Assembly: GCA_902476645.1 (NCBI GenBank)
Contig: CABSEG010000052.1
Span: 1-20,223, forward strand
Source: an uncultured Lachnospiraceae bacterium
GTDB taxonomy: Bacteria; Bacillota; Clostridia; Lachnospirales; Lachnospiraceae
Reading direction: 5' to 3'
DNA: 20,223 nucleotides
Part shown: piece after piece, positions 6,878-14,595 of the stretch
How the letters are laid out: every line of letters starts with the position of its first letter
Numbering within the stretch: position 1 is the first letter of the stretch
Made by a program: the position numbers and the translations under genes
Notes under the pieces: generated by a model
Database searches by the model: none
What the model was told of the DNA's origin: nothing
The model's input: only the letters and a program-made list of their open reading frames with translations

Positions 6878-8428
6878 TCAAAAAGACATCCGTCTGACAC
6901 AGGCCCACAGCAAGCCCGCGCCAATTCCTTCCACAAGCGTAAACGCCAAAGTTACCACCGCCTCATTCCACTGAGGGCAAAAGATTAATACGATAATCGG
7001 AATTGCTCCGTTCATCATACCAAAAAAAATACCGATAAAGGACGCAGCGCTTTGTTTTACCACGGTTATCTCCGAAGTCCAGGAATAGTTTGGAAATTTC
7101 AGATTCAGCCACATACCGAAAACTGAGGTAAAACAAGCATAGGCTAAAGGTGTCAAAAACACCAACGGCAACATGGGCATACTCGGCATCTTGGCTATGC
7201 AGAGCAATACGCCGCAAACCAGCGCGACAGGGCAGGTTAAAAACAGGTTAAATAAAATCTTTCCCTTATAAACCGTTCCCTGCTCCACCGGAAGGCTCTT
7301 TAAAATCCACAGATTCTTCCCCTCCAGTGAGAGGGAGACTGCCGACGTGGCAGTCAGACACAGCATTATCGTGGGGATAAAAGGCATAATTCGCCCAAAT
7401 ACTCCTGCAAATCCCGGAAGCTGTATCATGGTTTCTAGACGCTCCACTCCGAGAAAAGCGCATCCGATGCAGACTGCTGCCGCCATCACAATCCCCATTC
7501 CCATGTTTAAGATATAAATGTGACAGCTGTAAAACCGTTTCCACTCTTTTTTTACGATAGCCATAACAGGAGAAGCCGTCTTGATCTGTCCCATCCGGAA
7601 GCGCGCCTTGCTGTGGTAGGTCATAAGCCCTGTATTCATGCTTTTATACCTTCTGGCCACCAGAAACACAAACACGGTATACCATGCCACAGATATCAAT
7701 ACGAAGAGGCTAAATGCGGTCCCGCTTCCCTCCACAGCCTGGTGAAACAGCGCCGCGGGAGGATAAATTTTGTGCATCTGTTGAAGAATCATTTCTCCGA
7801 TATCCTGTACCTGAATCAGGCTGATCTGCCCTTCTCCCACATTTCCCAACAACAACGAACCGAGCATTATTGCCAACAGCAGGCCAAAGGAGATAACCGT
7901 GGCAACCAAACCTGCAAAACGGAATCTGGAGGATATCCAAATAATCAAGGCACCGATCATGGTTGCTATGGTGGTGGGGATCAAGGGGGCTAGGATCATG
8001 CCCAGCGCCCACACGGGATAAAAGAAAAATCCCGGCCGTACAACTCCTGCGTATCCCACTCCCATGGGAACCATAACAGCCAGGGTAATCAACAGGTTCA
8101 TCAGATACATAGTCAAAAATCTGCTGGTGATTACCACGCTGGTTGGCACCGGAAGGGACATCAAAAGATCGTAATCCCCGTAGGCAAATAAAATACCATT
8201 GGTTTTTAAAGCCGTAAAGAACAGGGTTGCCAGACTGGTCAGTACAATGGCGTAGCTTGGAATCACCCTTGCCATACCTGCCATTCCCAATCCCAAAGCA
8301 ATCAGATAGCTGTAAAAAATCAATACGACTCCCAAAATGGCCATGGTCGCCATGGACCAGCCTTTTCCCTTGGATTTTAACTGCCCTGTCATCTGAACTT
8401 TCAAAAGCAAAAGACACTTACCTGCCAT
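6878..8428 (-). CDS. ABC transporter permease (ABC-2-like exporter)
   Basis: A 516-residue integral membrane protein with many hydrophobic segments across its length, starting with a helix around MATMAILGVVLIFYSYL. It resembles the large permeases of 'putative ABC exporter' (ABC-2-like) systems in Firmicutes. It pairs with the ATPase immediately upstream: its ATG at 8428 lies inside the last codons of the ATPase gene, an 11-base overlap that suggests translational coupling. GGAGGA lies 7 bases before this ATG; an in-frame start at 8452 would lie even further inside the ATPase gene. The phrase DLLMSLPVP in an early cytoplasmic loop is typical of this permease type. The exported substrate is unknown. 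Confidence 0.87.
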   Translation of the reverse strand: MAGKCLLLLKVQMTGQLKSKGKGWSMATMAILGVVLIFYSYLIALGLGMAGMARVIPSYAIVLTSLATLFFTALKTNGILFAYGDYDLLMSLPVPTSVVITSRFLTMYLMNLLITLAVMVPMGVGYAGVVRPGFFFYPVWALGMILAPLIPTTIATMIGALIIWISSRFRFAGLVATVISFGLLLAIMLGSLLLGNVGEGQISLIQVQDIGEMILQQMHKIYPPAALFHQAVEGSGTAFSLFVLISVAWYTVFVFLVARRYKSMNTGLMTYHSKARFRMGQIKTASPVMAIVKKEWKRFYSCHIYILNMGMGIVMAAAVCIGCAFLGVERLETMIQLPGFAGVFGRIMPFIPTIMLCLTATSAVSLSLEGKNLWILKSLPVEQGTVYKGKILFNLFLTCPVALVCGVLLCIAKMPSMPMLPLVFLTPLAYACFTSVFGMWLNLKFPNYSWTSEITVVKQSAASFIGIFFGMMNGAIPIIVLIFCPQWNEAVVTLAFTLVEGIGAGLLWACVRRMSF

Positions 8429-9161
8429 GACGTTCCTCCTCCTCTTTTGCATCCTCCTGAAGACTGAGCATGAAAACTTCCTCCAGAGATTCCCCCTTGG
8501 TCAGTTCCTCCGTGGCACCGGCTGCCACCAGTTTACCGCCTTTGATAATTGCCACCTTATTGCACAGTTTTTCTGCCACATCCAAAACATGGGTGGAAAA
8601 AAAGATGGCGCTCCCCTGCTCACACATTTGCCTCATCACGTTTTTCAGCATCAAAGATGCCTTGGGGTCCAGACCTACAAAGGGCTCATCCAAAATCAAC
8701 AGCTTGGGCTGATGAATCAAAGCTGAAATCAGCGCCGTCTTTTGCTTCATTCCGTGAGAATAAGAAGAGATCAGATCTCCCAGAGCATCTGTGATTTCCA
8801 GCATATCCCCGTAGGCTTTGATCCTCTCTTTTCTCTTTCCGGAGGGGACTTCAAAGATATCCCCGATAAAATTCAAATACTGAATCCCGGTCAGATATTC
8901 GTAGAGATCCGGATTGTCCGGGATATAGGCCATCTGCCGCTTGCAGGCCACTGGTTCCTTTCGGATGTCTTTTCCGTCCACCAATATGGTGCCTTCTTCA
9001 AAGTCCAAAACCCCTGCCACGGACCGTATGGTCGTGCTCTTCCCAGCTCCGTTATGACCGATAAAGCCATAAATGTCTCCGGCCTTTACAGAAAGATTTA
9101 AGTCGTCCACCGCCCGCTTTCCATTTTTATATGTCTTAGAAAAATGTGTAATTTCCAGCAT
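8418..9161 (-). CDS. ABC transporter ATP-binding protein
   Basis: A 247-residue nucleotide-binding subunit. It has Walker A GHNGAGKST (35-43), a Q-loop-like region near KRQMAYIPDNPDLYEYLT, a signature motif SYSHGMKQK (133-141, a Gly-Met-Lys variant of LSGGQ common in ABC-2 exporters), Walker B LLILDEP (154-160) and the H-loop His191 in FFSTH. The short C-terminal tail is charged. It has GGGAGGAG about 7 bases before the ATG and a near-consensus promoter at 9194-9221. With the overlapping permease it forms an exporter; substrate unknown. It is the first gene of a four-gene run of minus-strand genes. Confidence 0.93.
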   Translation of the reverse strand: MLEITHFSKTYKNGKRAVDDLNLSVKAGDIYGFIGHNGAGKSTTIRSVAGVLDFEEGTILVDGKDIRKEPVACKRQMAYIPDNPDLYEYLTGIQYLNFIGDIFEVPSGKRKERIKAYGDMLEITDALGDLISSYSHGMKQKTALISALIHQPKLLILDEPFVGLDPKASLMLKNVMRQMCEQGSAIFFSTHVLDVAEKLCNKVAIIKGGKLVAAGATEELTKGESLEEVFMLSLQEDAKEEEERHGR

Positions 9162-9193
9162 GAAAATCTCCTCCCTTACTTTTCTTTAGGGGA

Positions 9194-9221
9194 AGTATAG
9201 CACAATCCGGCAGGGTTGCAA
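9194..9221 (-). promoter_or_regulatory. Sigma-A promoter of the ABC exporter operon
   Basis: The minus strand carries TTGCAA (9216-9221), a 16-base spacer and TATACT (9194-9199) preceded by TGC, giving an extended -10 element. It lies about 33 bases upstream of the ATPase start. Confidence 0.7.
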
Positions 9222-9250
9222 GCCTATTCGCCTAAAATACAGAAAATAAC

Positions 9251-9280
9251 GGATATGGTAAAGACTTCTGTCATATATTA
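9251..9280 (+). promoter_or_regulatory. Possible sporulation-sigma (SigE/SigG-like) promoter of the LysM/GH18 gene
   Basis: On the plus strand GGATA (9251-9255) and CATATATTA (9272-9280) are separated by 16 bases. This resembles mother-cell or forespore sigma promoters (GNATA-N16-CATA...). The downstream product belongs to a spore-associated family, which is the main support. No good sigma-A promoter was noticed on this strand. The match is approximate. Confidence 0.35.
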
Positions 9281-9306
9281 TTCTAAATCCTGCCGGAGCG
9301 TATGTC

Positions 9307-10449
9307 ATGCAGATTTATGTGGTAAAACCTCAGGATACGGTCACCTCCATCGCCGCTTCCTTTGGTATCTCAACAGACTCTATTCTCTATACCAATCAGA
9401 TTCCCTACCCTTATACGCTGGCTGTGGGGCAGGCCCTTCTTCTAAACACAGGGCCCAACACGGGACAGCGCCTGCCCATAAAAAGCAACGGATATGCCTA
9501 TCCCTATATCAGTCCCTGGGTCCTGGAGCAGACGCTTCCTTATTTAACGGAATTGTCTATTTTCGCCTACGGATTTACTGAAAGAGGGGACCTTTTATCT
9601 CCGCCGCTGGATGACGGGTTTATGATCTCTGCTGCCAGAAATTTTGGCGTCACCCCCATACTGACTCTTGCCCCCCTGGGGTCTGACGGCAACTTCGACA
9701 ATAATCTGATCCATGCCCTGCTCCAGAACCCGGCCGCCGTCTCAAACCTATTAACTCAGCTGACTGACCTTATGAAACAGAAGGATTTTGGCGGGCTGGA
9801 CGTCGACTTTGAATATATCCTGGAAGAGGACCGGAATGCCTATTCTGCTTTTATCCGCCAGGCAGCCGATGCGGTACACGCCCAGGGGAATCGCCTCAGC
9901 GTAGCCCTTGCGCCCAAATCAGGCATCTCTGACATCAGCATCCTCACGATCGGACTGGATTACCAGAGCCTGGGCCAGGCAGCAGACCAAGTGCTTCTTA
10001 TGACCTATGAATGGGGTTATAAATACGGGCCAAATCTCCCGGTTGCCCCCCTAAACAAAGTACGCCAGGTGGTAGAGTATGCGGTGACGCAGATTCCTCC
10101 TGAAAAAATCCAGCTTGGCGTTCCAAACTACGGGTACGACTGGCCTTTGCCCTATATTCGCAATGCGACGGAGGCCGTCACCATCGGAAACGTGGAAGCT
10201 GTGCAAATTGCCGTAGCCAACAGAGCTGAAATTCAGTTTGACGAGATCGCCATGTCCCCCTTCTTTCGCTATACACAGGCCCAAACAGCCCATGAGGTCT
10301 GGTTTGAGGACGTAAGAAGTCTCCGTGCGAAATTTGAGTTGATCCGTGAATTTGGCCTACTGGGCGCAGGCTACTGGCAAATTATGGACTGGTATTTGGC
10401 TAACTGGCTTCTTCTGTCAGATACCTTCTGGATCAAAAAAGGAACTTGA
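9307..10449 (+). CDS. LysM and GH18 domain protein, SleL/YaaH-like spore cortex hydrolase
   Basis: A 380-residue protein with one N-terminal LysM domain (about 2-47, starting IYVVKPQDTVTSIA) and a glycoside hydrolase 18 barrel (about 58-375). The catalytic signature is GGLDVDFEY (162-170), with Glu169 as the proton donor and Asp165/Asp167 preceding it. YGYDWPLP and GYWQIMDWY are typical late-barrel motifs. The family includes Bacillus SleL/YaaH, N-acetylglucosaminidases that cleave cortex fragments during germination. There is no signal peptide, which fits assembly onto the spore coat from the mother cell. GGAG lies 8 bases before the ATG. It stands alone on the plus strand, divergent from the ABC operon and convergent with the serine acetyltransferase. 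SleL usually has two LysM domains; only one is seen here. Confidence 0.88.
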   Translation: MQIYVVKPQDTVTSIAASFGISTDSILYTNQIPYPYTLAVGQALLLNTGPNTGQRLPIKSNGYAYPYISPWVLEQTLPYLTELSIFAYGFTERGDLLSPPLDDGFMISAARNFGVTPILTLAPLGSDGNFDNNLIHALLQNPAAVSNLLTQLTDLMKQKDFGGLDVDFEYILEEDRNAYSAFIRQAADAVHAQGNRLSVALAPKSGISDISILTIGLDYQSLGQAADQVLLMTYEWGYKYGPNLPVAPLNKVRQVVEYAVTQIPPEKIQLGVPNYGYDWPLPYIRNATEAVTIGNVEAVQIAVANRAEIQFDEIAMSPFFRYTQAQTAHEVWFEDVRSLRAKFELIREFGLLGAGYWQIMDWYLANWLLLSDTFWIKKGT

Positions 10450-10459
10450 TACCTCTTTA

Positions 10460-10487
10460 AGGATTAAGGAGCCTGGCCCTTAATCCT
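10460..10487. terminator. Shared hairpin between convergent genes
   Basis: A perfect 10-bp stem AGGATTAAGG/CCTTAATCCT with an 8-base loop lies 10 bases after the GH18 stop. The serine acetyltransferase stop codon sits inside its right arm. A competing stem AAGGAGC/GCTCCTT overlaps it. Neither side has a long T run, so it is at best a weak bidirectional terminator. Confidence 0.4.
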
Positions 10488-11433
10488 GCTCCTTTCGTCC
10501 AAAGAATCCCTCCTGACCAAGCTCTGCCGTCCGTATTCCTCCCTTAAACTGCAACTGGGGATTTTTGATGCTGACTCTGGTGTGGGCAGGCACGGAGGAC
10601 GTGACAAAGGCGTTACTTCCGATTACAGCTCCCTCCCCAATCACGGTCATTCCCCCCAGTATGGACGCGCCGGAATAGACCGTAACGCTGTTTTCCAGAG
10701 TTGGGTGACGCTTTGCCCCTCTCAGGCTCTGGCCTCCTCTGGTGGATAATGCCCCCAGCGTAACACCCTGATAAATTTTGACATTATCTCCAATTTCCGT
10801 GGTTTCTCCCACCACCACTCCGGTGCCGTGGTCTATAAAGAAATAGCGTCCAATCTTCGCTCCCGGATGAATGTCAATCCCGGTCAGACTGTGGGCATGC
10901 TCTGTCATCATTCTGGGAATCAAAGGCACTCCCATCACATGAAGTTCATGGGCAATTCGATTCGTGGTAATCGCATACAGACCGGGATAAGAAAAGATGA
11001 TCTCATCGGTATTAAAGGCAGCCGGATCCCCGTCATAGGCTGCCTGCACATCCGTGGCTAAAAGCTCCCGAATGGCAGGAATCCTCTTTAAAAACCGGTT
11101 CACGATGCAGCCTGCCTGGGCATACATCTCCGCTTCCTCTGCCACATGGTATTTCGGGTCATGCTGCAGGGCGCGGATTACCTGTTTGGTCAGTTGATAC
11201 TGCACATCCTCCAGCAGTTCTCCCACATGGTATTCAATGGAACTGCTTTTTAAATTTCGCATTTCAAAATAACCCGGAAATACGATTTTTCGCATCTGTT
11301 CCATAATATGTAAGATTACGTCCCGGTTGATCCGATTGGTGGAATCCACATTTCGGATGGCCGGATGCTTTTCATAGCTATCCAAAATTTCCCGAACCAA
11401 TTGACTCATCTGTTCCTGCGAGGTTTCTCTCAT
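10480..11433 (-). CDS. Serine O-acetyltransferase, EpsC type
   Basis: It likely transfers acetyl from acetyl-CoA to L-serine, giving O-acetylserine for cysteine synthesis in the cytoplasm. The protein has 317 residues with an N-terminal helical domain (about 1-180) and a left-handed hexapeptide-repeat beta helix (about 185-285). The catalytic pair corresponding to E. coli CysE Asp143/His158 is Asp187 (GIDIHPG) and His202 (DHGTG), exactly 15 residues apart. VVGETTEIGDNVKIYQGVTLG is the acetyl-CoA-binding coil region. The long N-terminal domain is typical of EpsC-type enzymes of Firmicutes and Bacteroidetes. I chose the ATG at 11433, which has AGGAGG 6 bases upstream; an in-frame start at 11481 has no such site. 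No cysteine synthase gene is adjacent. Confidence 0.92.
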   Translation of the reverse strand: MRETSQEQMSQLVREILDSYEKHPAIRNVDSTNRINRDVILHIMEQMRKIVFPGYFEMRNLKSSSIEYHVGELLEDVQYQLTKQVIRALQHDPKYHVAEEAEMYAQAGCIVNRFLKRIPAIRELLATDVQAAYDGDPAAFNTDEIIFSYPGLYAITTNRIAHELHVMGVPLIPRMMTEHAHSLTGIDIHPGAKIGRYFFIDHGTGVVVGETTEIGDNVKIYQGVTLGALSTRGGQSLRGAKRHPTLENSVTVYSGASILGGMTVIGEGAVIGSNAFVTSSVPAHTRVSIKNPQLQFKGGIRTAELGQEGFFGRKEQD

Positions 11434-11510
11434 TGTTTTCCTCCTTTTTATAAAATTTTCCTCTCCTGCGGCTGTCCGCATAATAAGGCTTTGATGGACT
11501 TACATCCCTG

Positions 11511-12851
11511 TCAGCTAAGGGCAGCCCGCTTCCAGAATCCCTTTTGATAAAAGAACGTGGACAAAATGGTAGCCAAAGTCCAGCCTACCGGCCAGGAAAG
11601 CCAGATTCCCTCAGTTCCCAGCTTCATGGGACCTGCAAACACATACGCCAGCACCACCCGGAACAACAGATCCGAAAAAGTGGATGCCATAAAGCATTTC
11701 ATAGCCCCTGCCCCTCTTAGGATTCCGTCTGCCAACAACTTCAGGGAAATGATAAAATAAAAGGGCGATACGATTTTCAAGAAGCTTTGGCCGATCTGTA
11801 GCGCCTTCACGCTGGACTCTTCCATAAAGAGTGACACCATAGAACCTTTAAAAAAGAAAAATGCCACAAAGAACGGCAACACAATACACAGCATCATAGC
11901 TGCCCCGGCCCGGTATCCTTTCTTTACCCTCTCTGCCTTCCCTGCGCCGATATTCTGAGCCGTAAAGCTGGAAATCCCGTTTCCCAACGTGGTAAAGGAA
12001 GTGATGGCAAAGGTATTGAGCTTTACCGCCGCAGAGTATCCGGCAATGGCAGAAGAACCATAGCCGTTTACCAAAGCCTGAATAAAGATATTCCCAATGG
12101 ATACAAAACTTTGTTGCAGGATACTGGGAACAGCCACGCGACTGACCTTCCATAGCATGACTGTGGAAAAAAGCTCTGGTTTTTCTTCTGTCTTGATCTG
12201 CCGCAGTCTCCTTTGCAGCGTAATCAAAGACAAGATACAGGAAACTCCCTGAGCCAAAAAGGTAGCCCAGGCCACGCCGGCCACGCCCCAGCCAAAGGAA
12301 ATCACAAACACCAAATCCAATATAATATTCCCTACAGAGGAACCGATCAGAAAATATAAGGGTGTTTTGGAATCCCCAAGGGCGTTAAAAATTCCTGTAC
12401 ATACATTGTATAAGAACAAGAAGGTAAGTCCCCCCACATAGATTCTCAGATACAGAGCCGCGTCTGCAAATACATTTTCCGGCGTGTCAATCATTCTCAT
12501 CAGCGGATTGGTACATGCAAGTCCCACAACAGTCAAAACCAGGCTCAACACCAGGGAAGACAAAAACGTAGTGGTGACCGCCGTCTTCATCTCCCTGAGC
12601 TTTTTTCCTCCAAACAACTGAGAAATCAGCACGGCACAGCCAATGTTACACCCCATAGCCACAGCCATAAAAATCATCGTAATTGGATAGGACGCTCCCA
12701 CCGCAGCCAATGCGTCCTCCCCGGCAAATCTTCCGGCGATCATACTGTCTGCAATGTTATAAATCTGCTGAAACATAGCGCTAATCAGCATGGGAATCGA
12801 AAATGCCCAAAGAAGTTTTCCCGGTTTCCCTGATGTCATATCTTTTATCAT
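11511..12851 (-). CDS. MATE family efflux transporter
   Basis: A 446-residue membrane protein with about twelve hydrophobic helices in two similar halves, as in the MATE (MatE) multidrug and toxin extrusion family. Typical motifs are IPMLISAMFQQIYNIADSMIAGRF near the start, AVGASYPI, and in the second half PSILQQSFVSIGNIFIQALVNGYG and GAGKAERVKKGYRAG. It likely exports cationic or amphipathic compounds by Na+ or H+ antiport; the substrate cannot be told. GAGGGA lies about 7 bases before the ATG and a sigma-A promoter is at 12917-12944. The serine acetyltransferase starts 77 bases downstream and could share its transcript. Confidence 0.93.
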   Translation of the reverse strand: MIKDMTSGKPGKLLWAFSIPMLISAMFQQIYNIADSMIAGRFAGEDALAAVGASYPITMIFMAVAMGCNIGCAVLISQLFGGKKLREMKTAVTTTFLSSLVLSLVLTVVGLACTNPLMRMIDTPENVFADAALYLRIYVGGLTFLFLYNVCTGIFNALGDSKTPLYFLIGSSVGNIILDLVFVISFGWGVAGVAWATFLAQGVSCILSLITLQRRLRQIKTEEKPELFSTVMLWKVSRVAVPSILQQSFVSIGNIFIQALVNGYGSSAIAGYSAAVKLNTFAITSFTTLGNGISSFTAQNIGAGKAERVKKGYRAGAAMMLCIVLPFFVAFFFFKGSMVSLFMEESSVKALQIGQSFLKIVSPFYFIISLKLLADGILRGAGAMKCFMASTFSDLLFRVVLAYVFAGPMKLGTEGIWLSWPVGWTLATILSTFFYQKGFWKRAALS

Positions 12852-12916
12852 ATGTATCCCTCTTTCCTTTTTAATCTAAGACACCGCCTTTTCAAACCAT
12901 CCCTTTCCCACTACCC

Positions 12917-12944
12917 ATTATAATAAATCCTGAGAAGATGTAAA
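12917..12944 (-). promoter_or_regulatory. Sigma-A promoter of the MATE gene
   Basis: The minus strand has TTTACA (12939-12944), a 16-base spacer and TATAAT (12917-12922), about 65 bases upstream of the MATE start. Confidence 0.65.
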
Positions 12945-12980
12945 GAACCGATTTCCCCAGTCCCCGCAAAGCCTAAGCAG

Positions 12981-13027
12981 AAAAACGCCGGAGATGTAAA
13001 ATCCTTTCGGATTTTTACATCCCCGGC
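12981..13027 (-). terminator. Strong intrinsic terminator after araA
   Basis: Stem arms GCCGG/CCGGC, then GATGTAAAA/TTTTACATC and TCC/GGA, close on a 4-base loop, with one A-C mismatch and one bulged T (12987-13027). The minus strand continues with GTTTTTC (12981-12985). It lies about 50 bases after the araA stop. Confidence 0.85.
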
Positions 13028-13075
13028 ACTTTGCTTCGCGCTCCTGCCTTAAACAAGACTTTTCATTCTATCTGC

Positions 13076-14572
13076 TTATCTGTAATATACAGAATTCCAC
13101 TTCAGTTCATTTCTAAAGTCACGGATATTGGTATTCTCATCGATAAATACAGCCTCAATTCCCATAGCAGCCGCCCAATCGCCCATCTGCTCAGCAGTCA
13201 GATCGTAGGAGAACGCTGTGTGGTGTGCTCCGCCGGCATAAATCCATGCCTCTGCTCCAACCTCCAGGCTGGGTTCCGGAGTCCAGAACGCAGTGGCTAC
13301 CGGAAGCTTCGGCATAGGCTTCTCCACCTTCTTACAGTTTACCGTATTGATAATCAGACGGAAACGGTTCCCCAGATCGATCAGAGAGGTAGCTACCGCT
13401 TTTCCGGTCTTGGAAGTAAATACAAGACGAGCCGGATCTTCCCTGTCGCCCATGGACAGCGGGTTTACCTTGATGCCGATGGGGCCGTCAGAGATACTTG
13501 GGCAAACCTCCAGCATATGTGCCTGAAGGATTCCCTCCTTACCAGGTACCAGATTATAGGTATAATCCTCCATGAAAGAGGTTCCCTTCGCATCCTTCAC
13601 ACCCGCACTCATAATCTTCATCAGACGAACCATAGCCGCGGTTTTCCAGTCTCCCTCTCCGCCGAAACCGTATCCTTTTTCCATCAGACGCTGGATTGCC
13701 AGTCCCGGAAGCTGCTTTAAGCTGCCCAGATCGCCAAAGTGGGTAACGATCGCCTGATAGTTCTTCTCCTCCAGGAATTTCTCAAAACCGATCTCAATAC
13801 CGGCCTGTACTGCCACATGGCGCTTAAACTCTTCCGGATCTCTTCCCTCCAGAATGATATCATATTTGCTGTAATACTCTTCCACCAGTGCGTCAATGTC
13901 GCCCTTGGATACGTCCTGCACATACTCTGCAATTTCGTTCACCGGATAAGCGTCAATCTCCCAGCCAAACTTGATCTGAGCCTCTACCTTGTCTCCCTCG
14001 GTAACGGCCACATTTCTCATATTGTCGGCCACACGAACCACGCGGATATGACTGCTCTCCATCACGCCGACAGCGGTTCTCATCCAGTCAGCAATTCTCT
14101 TCTGAACTTTCTCATCTGCCCAGTATCCCATAATCACTTTTCTTTCGATCCCCATGCGGGTAACGATATGACCGTATTCTCTGTCGCCATGTGCGGACTG
14201 ATTCTCGTTCATGAAATCCATGTCAATGGTATCATAAGGAATTTCCTGGTTAAACTGGGTATGTAAATGCAGCAGCGGCTTTCTATACTCCTGAAGTCCC
14301 AGAATCCAGGATTTAGCCGGAGAAAATGTGTGCATCCAGGTAATCACGCCGGCACACTCTTCATCTGCGTTTGCCTCGTTAAACGTCTTGCGGATCAGCT
14401 CGTTGGTAATCAATGTCGGTTTCCATACCACTTCAAAAGGAAGGTTGCCGGACTTATTCAGTTCCTCCACGATGATCTTAGAATGCTCTGCTACCTTGCG
14501 CAGGCATTCGTCGCCGTATAAATCCTGTGAACCGGTTGCAAACCAAAACTTGTACGCTTTTCCTGTCTTCAT
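13076..14572 (-). CDS. araA: L-arabinose isomerase
   Basis: AraA converts L-arabinose to L-ribulose, the first step of arabinose catabolism, in the cytoplasm with Mn2+. The protein has 498 residues, normal length. FWFATGSQDLYG (9-20) is the family N-terminal hallmark. Active-site residues by comparison with the E. coli enzyme are Glu306 (GGEGDW), Glu335 (SFMEDYTY), His352 (AHMLEVCP) and His450/His451 (GGAHHT). I chose the ATG at 14572, which has AGGAGG 9 bases upstream; an in-frame ATG at 14599 precedes the binding site and would overlap araR. It lies 23 bases after araR, but has its own promoter and operator within araR (14621-14652). No araB or araD is in the window, so the later steps must be encoded elsewhere. 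Confidence 0.97.
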   Translation of the reverse strand: MKTGKAYKFWFATGSQDLYGDECLRKVAEHSKIIVEELNKSGNLPFEVVWKPTLITNELIRKTFNEANADEECAGVITWMHTFSPAKSWILGLQEYRKPLLHLHTQFNQEIPYDTIDMDFMNENQSAHGDREYGHIVTRMGIERKVIMGYWADEKVQKRIADWMRTAVGVMESSHIRVVRVADNMRNVAVTEGDKVEAQIKFGWEIDAYPVNEIAEYVQDVSKGDIDALVEEYYSKYDIILEGRDPEEFKRHVAVQAGIEIGFEKFLEEKNYQAIVTHFGDLGSLKQLPGLAIQRLMEKGYGFGGEGDWKTAAMVRLMKIMSAGVKDAKGTSFMEDYTYNLVPGKEGILQAHMLEVCPSISDGPIGIKVNPLSMGDREDPARLVFTSKTGKAVATSLIDLGNRFRLIINTVNCKKVEKPMPKLPVATAFWTPEPSLEVGAEAWIYAGGAHHTAFSYDLTAEQMGDWAAAMGIEAVFIDENTNIRDFRNELKWNSVYYR

Positions 14573-14595
14573 TTTGTAAAACCTCCTATTTAAAT

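Noticed and set aside
7710..8417. 235-codon minus-strand frame inside the permease gene
   Set aside because: It is a shifted frame of the permease; the permease frame has the membrane helices and the correct start signals.
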